Below, in pieces: positions 9,617-19,249 of a stretch of DNA of 64,000 nt. The position numbers and the translations under genes are program-made. The notes beneath the pieces were generated by a model. It did not search any database, had not been told where the DNA came from, and saw only the letters and a program-made list of their open reading frames with translations. The stretch spans positions 186,001 to 250,000 of the forward strand of contig JAPPPQ010000017.1 in NCBI GenBank assembly GCA_028817435.1. The letters are read 5' to 3'. Every line of letters starts with the position of its first letter. The stretch's first letter is position 1. Source of the DNA: Deltaproteobacteria bacterium (lineage in GTDB: Bacteria > Myxococcota_A > UBA9160 > UBA6930).

Positions 9617-11674
9617 TCAGTCGCCCTTATCTCCCGCCGCCTTAGCCGCCGCAACAATCTTCTCCCTCTCCGCCACCGGCACTTCCGCATAATGCGAAAG
9701 CTCCATATGAAACACCCCCTTCCCCCCAGTCAACGAAGTCAACGCACTCGCATACTCCAACATCTCCGCCATCGGCACCTCCGCCTGCACAACCTGCCCC
9801 CCCCCTCGCGCCTCCGTCCCCTGCACCTTCCCCCGCCGGCTCGAAAGATCCCCCATCACATCCCCCAACTGATCATCCGGCACACTCACCTCCACATGCA
9901 TCACCGGCTCCAGCAAAGTAGGCCGCGCCTGCTCCACCGCCGCCTTGAAACCAAAAGAGCCCGCCAACTTGAACGCCATCTCATTCGAATCCACCGAGTG
10001 GTGCTTCCCGTCAATGCAGCGCACCCGCAAATCCACCACCGGATAGCCCGCCAACGGCCCCGCCTCCGAAGCCTCCAGACACCCCTTCTCCACAGCCGGA
10101 ATCAGATTGCGCGGAATCGCCCCGCCCGCCACCTCGTCCGAGAACTCCACCCCCGCCCCGCGCGGCAACGGCTCCAGACTCAGATAGCAGACGCCGAACA
10201 TCCCCTTGCCCCCCGTCTGCTTCTTCAGCTTCCCCTCCACATTCTCCGCCTTGCGGGTAATGGTCTCGCGGTAGGGAACCTTCGGCGTCTTCAGCTCCAC
10301 CTGCACATCGTAAATGCGCCGCAGCTTCTGCACGCTGAGCCGAATGTGCAGCTCGCCCATGCCTGTCAGCAGAAACTCGCCCGTGCCCGCCTCGCGGCCC
10401 AGTTGCAGCGTGGGGTCCTCCTCGACCAAACGCCCCAGCGCCGAGAACAGCTTGTCCTCATCGCCCTTGGCACTGGCCGAAATGGCGTAGGAGAGCACGC
10501 CCCTGGGAATGGGAATTCGAGGCAGCGCCACGCCGTTCTTTTCCGCGCAAAGGGCATCGCCGGTGTGCACATCCTTGAGCTTCGCCAGCGCCACCACCGC
10601 GCCGGGTCCCGCCTGCGCCAGTTCCTCCGTCTGATCGCCCCGGGGCAACAGCAGCTTGCCGATGCGCAGCTTCGAGCCCCTGGTGGCGTTCTGAATCGAG
10701 CCATCGCCGTGCAGAGTTCCCGATACCACGCGCAGATAGGAGAGCTGCCCGGCGTAGCGATCCATGGCCGTCTTGAAAACGCGGGCGCTGAACGGGGCCT
10801 TGGGATCCGGCGCAAGCGCTTCGGCTTCGCCATCTGCGGGCCATGGGCCGCGCGCCACCGGGCTCGGCAACAGGCGGGTCATGGCCGAGAGGGCCGCCGC
10901 CGTCCCCACCTGCGGCAGCGCTGCGCCGCAGAGCACGGGCACCAGCTTGCGGGCGCAAACGCCGGCGACCAGGCCGCGCTCCACCTCGGCGTCGTCCAGC
11001 TCGCCCTGTTCCAGATACTTCTCGAGCAGCGCATCATCGCTTTCGGCTACCGCCTCCACCAACGCCGAGCGCGCCTGCGCGGCCTCTTCCCGCATCTCTG
11101 CGGGGATGGCCTCGGGCGCGTTGCCCCGCCAGGCCTGCATGGCGACCAGATCCACCACCCCCGAAAGCGAATCTCCCGCGCCGATGGGCAGCGCGGCGCA
11201 GATGGGCGCAGCGCCCAGGGCGGCCAGGGATTGCGTCGCCGCCTGCAGGTCGGCGCGTTCCTTGTCGAGTCCGTTTACGAAGGCCAGCAGCGGAACGCCC
11301 GCGCGCTCGCAGGCGCGCCACATGGCCTCGCTGCCGACTCGCGCGCCCTCGGTTGCAGACAGCACCAGCACCGCGCCATCGAGGGCGTGCAGTGCGATTT
11401 GCGCATCGGGCTGAAAGTTCGGATCGCCGGGGGTATCCACCAGCGTGAGATGCATCTCGTTCCAGGCGAAGGCGAACACCGAAGAGGCCAGCGTGCTCTT
11501 GCGCTCGCGCTCTTCGGGGCTGGTGTCCAGGTGAGAGCTGCCATCGCTCACCGAGCCGGGCTTTTCGATGGCGCCGGCGGCGCAGAGCAGCGCCTCGGCC
11601 AGCGAGGTCTTGCCGTCTCCGGCGTGGCCGACCAGGGCGAAGTTGCGGGTGTGTGCGGCGTCGGGGGTGCTCAT
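9617..11674 (-). CDS. Elongation factor G-like translational GTPase (FusA2/EF-G2 type)
   Basis: A 685-residue protein with the full EF-G domain plan: G domain, domain II, III, IV and V. It belongs with the EF-G-like branch rather than the housekeeping factor. G1 reads GHAGDGKT (residues 16-23) instead of the usual GHIDAGKT form; G3 reads DTPGD (80-84), so the catalytic His of DTPGH is replaced by Asp; G4 reads NGLD (134-137) instead of NKMD. GTP binding looks preserved but hydrolysis and specificity are probably altered. The ATG at 11672-11674 overlaps the coaX stop, making this the last gene of a cofactor operon. Its role is unknown; known paralogues have been linked to recycling or stress. 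Confidence 0.9.
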   Translation of the reverse strand: MSTPDAAHTRNFALVGHAGDGKTSLAEALLCAAGAIEKPGSVSDGSSHLDTSPEERERKSTLASSVFAFAWNEMHLTLVDTPGDPNFQPDAQIALHALDGAVLVLSATEGARVGSEAMWRACERAGVPLLAFVNGLDKERADLQAATQSLAALGAAPICAALPIGAGDSLSGVVDLVAMQAWRGNAPEAIPAEMREEAAQARSALVEAVAESDDALLEKYLEQGELDDAEVERGLVAGVCARKLVPVLCGAALPQVGTAAALSAMTRLLPSPVARGPWPADGEAEALAPDPKAPFSARVFKTAMDRYAGQLSYLRVVSGTLHGDGSIQNATRGSKLRIGKLLLPRGDQTEELAQAGPGAVVALAKLKDVHTGDALCAEKNGVALPRIPIPRGVLSYAISASAKGDEDKLFSALGRLVEEDPTLQLGREAGTGEFLLTGMGELHIRLSVQKLRRIYDVQVELKTPKVPYRETITRKAENVEGKLKKQTGGKGMFGVCYLSLEPLPRGAGVEFSDEVAGGAIPRNLIPAVEKGCLEASEAGPLAGYPVVDLRVRCIDGKHHSVDSNEMAFKLAGSFGFKAAVEQARPTLLEPVMHVEVSVPDDQLGDVMGDLSSRRGKVQGTEARGGGQVVQAEVPMAEMLEYASALTSLTGGKGVFHMELSHYAEVPVAEREKIVAAAKAAGDKGD

Positions 11675-12477
11675 GCGCTGGCCTCCTGTGGCGCGCAGTT
11701 CTTCTCGAAGAGAATGCGCAAGCCTTCCAGGGTGAGAAAAGGTTCCACGCGCTGGACGGTTTCGGTTTCGGCGGCAATGCGCGCGGCCAGTCCGCCGGTG
11801 GCGATGACCTGGGCCGCCGCGCCGAGCTCCCGGCGAATGCGCGCCACCATTGCATCCACCATGCCCGCGTAGCCGTAGAGCAGCCCCGATTGCAGCGAGG
11901 CCGTGGTGGTGCGGCCGATGACGCTGCGCGGCCGCGCAACCTCCACCCGGTGCAGCATGGAGGCGCGTTCGAACAGCGCCTCCATGGAGACATGAATGCC
12001 GGGAAAGATGGCGCCGCCCAGGTATTCGCCGCGCTGCGAGACGCAGTCGAAGGTGGTGGCGGTGCCGAAATCTACGGCAATGGCCGGCCCGCCCACCAGC
12101 GCATAGGCGGCCACGGCGTTGACGATGCGATCCGCCCCCACCTCGCGCGGGTTTTCGTAGCGCACCGGCATGCCGGTGCGAATGCCCGGCCCCACCACCA
12201 CGGGCGGCTGTCCGCGCAGCTTGCGGCAGACGCGCTCCCAGATCGGCAGCAGCGGCGGCACCACGCTGGCCAAAATCACATCGGTGGCGCCCGCGCCGTC
12301 GAAGCCCGCGCCGTCGAAAAGGCCGCGCAGCGTCACCAGCACTTCGTCCGAGGTCTGCTCGCGGTGGGTGGCCATGCGCCAGTGGTGGGCGAGTTCTGCG
12401 CCGCCCTTGCCGTAGGCGTAGACGCCCAGCGTCACATTGGTGTTGCCCACATCCACGGCCAGCAGCGTCGCGCTCAT
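11671..12477 (-). CDS. coaX: Type III pantothenate kinase
   Basis: A 268-residue ASKHA-fold kinase that phosphorylates pantothenate in the first step of coenzyme A synthesis. Visible signatures are AVDVGNTNVTLGV at the N-terminus, the substrate loop GADRIVNAVAAY, and the phosphate-binding AVDFGTATTFD. Length matches the family (about 250-270). It overlaps birA upstream and the EF-G-like gene downstream by 4 bp each. A birA-coaX arrangement is known from Pseudomonas-type genomes; a downstream EF-G-like gene is less usual. Confidence 0.95.
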   Translation of the reverse strand: MSATLLAVDVGNTNVTLGVYAYGKGGAELAHHWRMATHREQTSDEVLVTLRGLFDGAGFDGAGATDVILASVVPPLLPIWERVCRKLRGQPPVVVGPGIRTGMPVRYENPREVGADRIVNAVAAYALVGGPAIAVDFGTATTFDCVSQRGEYLGGAIFPGIHVSMEALFERASMLHRVEVARPRSVIGRTTTASLQSGLLYGYAGMVDAMVARIRRELGAAAQVIATGGLAARIAAETETVQRVEPFLTLEGLRILFEKNCAPQEASA

Positions 12478-13301
12478 GGCGCCCTGCGCTCCGCAGCGCC
12501 TTCGCGCAGCAGGTGGACATCGCCGGCCAGCACCCGCGTTTCGCCGCCCTCTGCCGTGGCAATGCGCAGCGCGCCATCGCCGGCGACGCCGCGCACGCGG
12601 CCTTCGGCCACCACTGCGCCGGCCAGATCGGCCACGCGCACCTGCGCCCCCTGTTGGCGGAAGAAGCGCTCGAAAGCCGGGCGCACTCCGGCAAAGCCCG
12701 CCCGGTTGTGCAAATCCAGCATGGCCTCCAGATTACCGTAGAGCGCCGCCGCAAAGGCCGCGCGCTGCACCACAGCGCCGCTCTCCGCCCGCAGCGAGGT
12801 AGCCAGCCCGCGCAGGGATTCGGGCCACTCCTGCGGCGCGAGATTCAGGTTCACGCCGATGCCGAGAATGCCGAAATCCCCGCCGCCGCCGAGCTCCATC
12901 AAAATGCCCGCGCTCTTGCGCCCGCCCAGCAGCACATCGTTGGGCCATTTGAGCGCCACGCGCTGTGCATCGCCCAGCGCATGGGCCAGGGTTTGCGCGG
13001 CGGCGGCCCCGGCGGCCAGCACCAGGGTGGGCTGCAGCGGCAGCGCCTGGCTGCGCAACACCAGCGAGGTGTAGAGGTTGCGCCCGGCGGGGGAGAAAAA
13101 GCTGCGCCCGTGGCGGCCCCGGCCCGCGCGCTGGGCGTCTGCAATGACCGCCGCGCCGTGGGGCGCGCCCGCCGCCGCCCACTCTGCGGCAATGCGGTTG
13201 GTGGAGTCCGTTTCGGCCAGAAAGCGCAGCGCGCGCCCCAGCCAGCGCGTTTGCAGCGCCTGGCGCACGGCATTGGCGTCGAAGGCGCAGTCCGGGCTCA
13301 C
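12474..13301 (-). CDS. birA: Biotin--[acetyl-CoA-carboxylase] ligase, without the DNA-binding domain
   Basis: A 275-residue biotin protein ligase that activates biotin and attaches it to the BCCP subunit of acetyl-CoA carboxylase. The catalytic core is intact: ETDSTN, the biotinyl-AMP loop GRGRHGRSF, KWPNDVLL and GIGVNLN, followed by a C-terminal SH3-like domain. There is no N-terminal winged helix, so unlike E. coli BirA this enzyme cannot repress biotin genes. The GTG at 13299-13301 lies inside the nadC stop and the residues after it match the usual N-terminus of short ligases; open reading upstream in this frame is antisense-free read-through, not protein. Confidence 0.93.
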   Translation of the reverse strand: MSPDCAFDANAVRQALQTRWLGRALRFLAETDSTNRIAAEWAAAGAPHGAAVIADAQRAGRGRHGRSFFSPAGRNLYTSLVLRSQALPLQPTLVLAAGAAAAQTLAHALGDAQRVALKWPNDVLLGGRKSAGILMELGGGGDFGILGIGVNLNLAPQEWPESLRGLATSLRAESGAVVQRAAFAAALYGNLEAMLDLHNRAGFAGVRPAFERFFRQQGAQVRVADLAGAVVAEGRVRGVAGDGALRIATAEGGETRVLAGDVHLLREGAAERRAP

Positions 13302-14146
13302 CGGGGGCCGCCGGGCGCATCCACCTCCAGGGCCAGATCGGCGGCCGGGGCGGAGTGGGTAAGGGCGCCGATGGAAATGCGCCCGACACCGCTCTCTGCC
13401 ACGGCGCGGACATTCGCCAGGTTCACGCCGCCGCTGGCTTCCAGACGGGCGCGGCCGCCGAAGGCCGCCACCAGCTCGCGCAATTGCCGGGGGCTGCGGT
13501 TGTCGAAGAGCAGGGAATCCGCGCCGGCGCGCAGGGCGGCTTGGGCCTCGGCCTCGCTCTCCACCTCGGCCTGAATCCCGGCCTCCGGCAGGGCGGCCCG
13601 GGCGGCCCGCACCGCGGCCCCCACCCCCCCCACCGCCGCGGCGTGATTGTCCTTGATCAGCACGCCGTCGTAGAGGCCGAAGCGGTGATTCACGCCGCCT
13701 CCCGCCGCCACGGCGAATTTGTCCAGGGCGCGCCAGCCCGGCAGCGTCTTGCGCGTATCCACAATGGCCGCGCCGGTGCCTGCCACGGCCTGCACGAAGC
13801 GCCGGGTGAGGGTGGCTACGCCGCAGAGCCGCGCCAGGAAGTTCAGGGCCGTCCGCTCTGCCGCCAGCACGCCGTGCGCCGGCCCCCGCACCCGCGCCAG
13901 CAGCGCGCCTGCGGCAACCAGCTCGCCATCCCGGTGCAGCGCCTCGAAATCCACCGCGGGGTCCAGCGCCTCGAAGGCCGCCTGCGCTACGCAGAGGCCG
14001 CAGACCACCAGCTCTTGCCGCGCCTCTACGCGGGCCGAGAGCTGCAGCCCGGCGGGCAGCACCGCCGCGGCGGTGCGGTCGCCCCCGCCCAGGTCTTCGG
14101 CCAGGGCGCTGAGCAGCAGGGGCGCCCACAGGGCGCGGGCCGGCAT
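13298..14146 (-). CDS. nadC: Nicotinate-nucleotide pyrophosphorylase (carboxylating)
   Basis: A 282-residue quinolinate phosphoribosyltransferase that makes nicotinate mononucleotide in de novo NAD synthesis. Motifs seen: AEDLGGGDRT near the N-terminus, ERTALNFLARLCGVAT, VDTRKTLPGWRALDKFAVAAGGG and the KDNH active-site sequence, then SLLFDN and EASGGVN. The ATG at 14144-14146 gives the family's normal length. It heads a minus-strand operon nadC-birA-coaX-EF-G-like in which every junction is a 4-bp overlap, tying NAD, biotin and CoA metabolism together. Confidence 0.96.
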   Translation of the reverse strand: MPARALWAPLLLSALAEDLGGGDRTAAAVLPAGLQLSARVEARQELVVCGLCVAQAAFEALDPAVDFEALHRDGELVAAGALLARVRGPAHGVLAAERTALNFLARLCGVATLTRRFVQAVAGTGAAIVDTRKTLPGWRALDKFAVAAGGGVNHRFGLYDGVLIKDNHAAAVGGVGAAVRAARAALPEAGIQAEVESEAEAQAALRAGADSLLFDNRSPRQLRELVAAFGGRARLEASGGVNLANVRAVAESGVGRISIGALTHSAPAADLALEVDAPGGPR

Positions 14147-14408
14147 GGCGGGAGGTTCGGCCACGCCGCGCAGTCTAAGCGAGCCCGCCCCCTCCGGGCC
14201 AGACGGGCCAATGGGCCAACGGGCCAGACAAAGGGCGGGGCAGGGCAGGGTGGGCGGAGGTGCAAACGGAAGCCCCGCCGGGGCGGCCGGCGGGGCTTCG
14301 TGGAGGGCGGAGGGCGGTGGATGGATGATGGGGGGTGAGAGGTTGGACATTTCGGTGAGGAAATGGCCACATCCACCGCCACTCCACAGAACTGCTGTGT
14401 TGGGGAGC

Positions 14409-14437
14409 ATCTTGCAGCATTTTGCCGGATTTGTCAA
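14409..14437 (-). promoter_or_regulatory. Putative sigma-70-type promoter of the nadC operon
   Basis: On the minus strand a perfect TTGACA (14432-14437) is followed by a 17-bp spacer and CAAGAT (14409-14414). This would start transcription about 255 bases before the nadC ATG, leaving a long G+C-rich leader. The -35 is consensus and the spacing ideal; the -10 is moderate. Confidence 0.45.
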
Positions 14438-14492
14438 ACGGCTTTTGCAATATTTTTCATATTTATTTTTACGGTTATATATCATATATTTA

Positions 14493-14521
14493 TTGGATAT
14501 TTCATATGTGAAACATAAGAT
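14493..14521 (+). promoter_or_regulatory. Putative sigma-70-type promoter of miaB-guaB
   Basis: TTGGAT (14493-14498), a 17-bp spacer and TAAGAT (14516-14521) form a good promoter match inside the A+T-rich block. Transcription would begin near 14528, about 54 bases before the proposed GTG start of miaB. Confidence 0.5.
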
Positions 14522-14581
14522 AAATTTTCACCGGGCGCGTTGCGGTTGGCGGTTTCTCCGCGCTGGGGTAGTCTGCGGGCC

Positions 14582-16077
14582 GTGGCGCGGCGCTATCGGA
14601 TCCGCACCTACGGGTGCCAGATGAACCTGCACGATTCGGAGAAGGTGGCCAACCTGCTCCATCACGCGGGCTACCGGGAGGCGGCAGAGGAGGCGGAGGC
14701 CGACCTGCTGCTGATCAACACCTGCTCGATCCGCGACAAGGCCGAGCAGAAGCTCTACGGCGATCTCGGCGCGCTGCGGGGCTGGAAGGCCGGGGCAGAG
14801 CGCATTCTCGGCGTGGGCGGCTGCGTGGCGCAGCAGCAGGGCGACGCATTGCTGCGCCGCTTCCCGCACCTGGATTTCGTCTTCGGCACCCACAACCTGC
14901 GCCTGGTCCCGGCCATGCTCGAGGCGGCCCGGGCCGGGCGGCGGCAGGCCCGCATCCGCGAGAGCCGCTCCCCCGCGCGCTTCGATCTGCCCGCCCCGCA
15001 TGCGGATTTCGCCGGCAGCACGCCGGGCCGCGCCTGGCTCACGGTCATGGAAGGCTGCGACATGTTCTGCAGCTTCTGCATTGTCCCCCGCACCAGGGGC
15101 CGGGAGATCAGCCGCCCCGCCGGGGCGGTGCTGGACGAGGCCCGCGGACTGGCCGCCCGGGGCGTCCGCGAGGTGACGCTGCTGGGGCAGACGGTGAACG
15201 CCTATGGCCGCCACGCCTGGCGGCGGGCGCGGGCCGGGGGCGAAATGCCCTTTGCCGAGCTGCTGCGGGCGCTGGCGAAAATTCCCGGCCTGGCGCGCCT
15301 CCGCTACACCAGCCCGCATCCGCTCTTTTTCGACGAGGGGCTGATTCGCGCCCACGCCGAGCTGCCCGCCCTCTGCCCCCATGTGCATCTGCCGCTGCAG
15401 AGCGGCTCTGACCGCGTGCTGCGGGCCATGCGCCGCCGCTACACGGCCCGGGAGTTCCTCGCCCTGGTGCGGCGTCTGCGGGCCGCGCGGCCGGATCTCG
15501 CGCTGACCACAGACCTGATCGTGGGTTTCCCCGGCGAGACCCGCGCCGATTTCCAGGCCACCCTGGCCGTGGTGCGCGAGGCGGGTTTCACCGACGGCTA
15601 CTCCTTCAAGTTCTCTCCCCGGCCCGGCACCGCCGCGGCCGCGGCGGGCTTTGGCGAGCCGGTGGCGCCGCAGGAGGCCCAGGCGCGTTTGGCCGAGCTG
15701 CAGGAATTGCTGCGCAGCCTGACCCTGGCCGCTCACAGGAGCCGGGTGGGGCAGGACACCGAGGTGCTGGTGGAGGGCGCCAGCGCCCGGGCTGGCGCGC
15801 CGGGGCGCTCCCGGCAACTGCGCGGCCGCGATCCCTATCACCGCGTGGTGAACTTCGCCGCGCCGCATCCGCCCCCCGCGCCGGGCGATTTGTTGCCGCT
15901 GCGCATTGCCGAGGCGACGCCCCACTCGCTGATCGGCGTGCTGCCGGAGCCCGCCGGGCTGCGCATTGTGCCGGGCGCGCCGGAGGACTGGCGCGGGGCA
16001 TTGACCCCGGCGCAGCGCGCCATTACGCTGCCCCCGCAACCGGCGGGCGCGGCCCGAGCCGGCTCTGGAGCGCCGCA

Positions 16078-16081
<4 letters not shown>
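14582..16081 (+). CDS. miaB: tRNA-2-methylthio-N6-dimethylallyladenosine synthase
   Basis: A 499-residue radical-SAM methylthiotransferase that converts i6A37 to ms2i6A37 in tRNAs reading UNN codons. The N-terminal UPF0004 domain supplies three cluster cysteines ([23 protein letters not shown]); the radical-SAM core has CDMFCSFC; a C-terminal TRAM domain follows (about residues 385-450), and the extreme C-terminus is Ala/Pro-rich. GTG at 14582 places [12 protein letters not shown] at the usual N-terminus; an upstream TTG at 14540 is possible but would add unconserved residues. Its stop overlaps the guaB start by 4 bp. MiaA, which makes its substrate, is encoded at 60318-61274. Confidence 0.95.
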
Positions 16082-17550
<1,469 letters not shown>

Positions 17551-17631
17551 ATCATCCCCCACCGGTTTACGCCGTTTTTGCGGCGGATGCGGTTGCCCCT
17601 CCAGCGGCCGCACAGCCACATCGGAACAGCT

Positions 17632-19224
17632 TTGACGCGCGCAGCACAGCGCAGCCGAATTCTCATTCTGGATTTCGGCTCGCAATACACGCAGCTCATC
17701 GCCCGGCGCATCCGCGAGCAGCGGGTCTATTGCGAGATTCACCCGCCCACACTGACGGCGCGGGAGGCGCGCGCGCTGGGCGCGGCGGGGCTGGTGCTCT
17801 CGGGGGGGCCGGCCAGCGTGCTGGACGCCGGCGCGCCGCAGGCAGATGCGGCGCTCTTCGAGCTGGGCGTGCCGGTGCTGGGCGTCTGCTACGGGCTGCA
17901 GCTCATGGCCCATCAGCTGGGCGGGCAGGTGGAGCGCGCGGCGCGGCACGAGTATGGCCGCGCGCAGTTCGAGGCGGTGGGGGCGCACCCGCTCTTTGCC
18001 GGGGTGGGCGGGAGCGCAAAGCTCAGCGTGTGGATGAGTCACGGCGACCGCGTGCTGCGCCTGCCGAAGGATTTTGAGGCCATCGGCCATTCCACCGGGG
18101 CCAAGACCGCAACCAACGAGGGGGCGGCGGAGTTTGCGGCCATTGCCCACCGGGAGCGCCCGCTGTTGGGGCTGCAGTTTCACCCCGAGGTGGCGCACAG
18201 CGAGGGCGGCGCGCAAATTTTGCGCAACTTCGCCCGCGAAATTTGCGGCTGTGAGGGCGACTGGACGGTTGAGGCCTTTGTCGCCGAGGCGGTGGAGAAG
18301 GTGCGCGAACAGGTGGGCGAGGGCAGGGCGGTGTGCGGGCTTTCTGGCGGGGTGGATTCCTCGGTGGCCGCGGCGCTGGTGCACCGCGCCATGGGCGAGC
18401 GGCTGCACTGCATCTTCGTCGACAACGGGTTGCTGCGCGCGGGAGAGCGCGCCGAGGTGCAGCGCGCCTTTGGCGAACATCTCGGCATTCCGCTGCACAC
18501 GGTAGATGCGGCAGAGCGCTTTTTGCAGGCGCTGCGCGGCGTCGTGGATCCGGAGCAGAAGCGCCGCATCATCGGCCACCTGTTCATCGAGATTTTCGAA
18601 GAGCAGGCGCAGCAGATCGGGGGGGCTGGCGGCGCAGATTTTCTGGTGCAGGGCACGCTCTACCCCGATGTGATCGAGAGCATTCCGGTGCGCGGCCCCT
18701 CGGCCACCATCAAGACGCACCACAATGTGGGCGGGCTGCCCGAGCGCATGCGCCTTGCGCTGGTGGAGCCGCTGCGCGAGCTCTTCAAGGACGAGGTGCG
18801 GGCCGCGGGACGGCTGCTCGGCGTTCCCGAGGCGATTGTCTCGCGCCATCCTTTTCCTGGGCCGGGCCTGGCGGTGCGCGTGCTGGGCGAGGTGACGGCC
18901 GAGCGCCTCGAAATGCTGCGCGGCGCAGACGCCATTTTGATTGAAGAGCTGCGCCGGGCCGGACTCTACGCCGAAATCTGGCAGGCATTCGCCGTGCTGC
19001 TGCCCGTGGGTAGCGTGGGCGTAATGGGCGACGCGCGCAGCTACGAGAGCTGCGTGGCATTGCGCTGCGTCCAATCGGTGGATGCCATGACCGCGGATTG
19101 GTCCAGACTGCCCGCCGACCTGCTCGAGCTCGTATCGAGCCGCATCACCAACGAGGTGCCCGGCGTGAACCGCGTGGTTTACGACATCACCTCCAAGCCC
19201 CCCGCCACCATCGAGTGGGAATAG
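17632..19224 (+). CDS. guaA: GMP synthase (glutamine-hydrolysing)
   Basis: A 530-residue bifunctional enzyme that aminates XMP to GMP. The class I glutamine amidotransferase domain has GVCYGLQ with the nucleophile and the [10 protein letters not shown] His/Glu; the ATP pyrophosphatase domain has the P-loop LSGGVDSSV; the C-terminal dimerisation domain ends [11 protein letters not shown] as in E. coli. I chose the TTG at 17632 because it makes the nucleophile residue 86, the same number as Cys86 in E. coli GuaA, and because [16 protein letters not shown] aligns with the family's N-terminus. An ATG at 17587 in frame would add 15 residues and cannot be excluded. Confidence 0.95.
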   Translation: MTRAAQRSRILILDFGSQYTQLIARRIREQRVYCEIHPPTLTAREARALGAAGLVLSGGPASVLDAGAPQADAALFELGVPVLGVCYGLQLMAHQLGGQVERAARHEYGRAQFEAVGAHPLFAGVGGSAKLSVWMSHGDRVLRLPKDFEAIGHSTGAKTATNEGAAEFAAIAHRERPLLGLQFHPEVAHSEGGAQILRNFAREICGCEGDWTVEAFVAEAVEKVREQVGEGRAVCGLSGGVDSSVAAALVHRAMGERLHCIFVDNGLLRAGERAEVQRAFGEHLGIPLHTVDAAERFLQALRGVVDPEQKRRIIGHLFIEIFEEQAQQIGGAGGADFLVQGTLYPDVIESIPVRGPSATIKTHHNVGGLPERMRLALVEPLRELFKDEVRAAGRLLGVPEAIVSRHPFPGPGLAVRVLGEVTAERLEMLRGADAILIEELRRAGLYAEIWQAFAVLLPVGSVGVMGDARSYESCVALRCVQSVDAMTADWSRLPADLLELVSSRITNEVPGVNRVVYDITSKPPATIEWE

Positions 19225-19249
19225 GGGCAAGTGGAGAAACGGAGAAACC

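Larger units (their letters stand above)
14147..14581. other. Divergent intergenic region between nadC and miaB
   Basis: No gene is seen in these 435 bp. The part nearest nadC is G+C rich; 14440-14530 is extremely A+T rich for this chromosome, with repeated TATAT/ATATTT motifs typical of promoter DNA. Two outward-facing promoters are proposed separately. A short inverted repeat, TTTCA-TATG-TGAAA (about 14501-14514), lies inside the spacer of the miaB promoter and could be an operator. Confidence 0.6.

Noticed and set aside
9617-12754. A 1045-residue frame joining coaX/birA DNA to the EF-G-like gene
   Set aside because: The upstream part is in the wrong frame for coaX and birA, which are complete; the EF-G-like protein starts cleanly at 11674.
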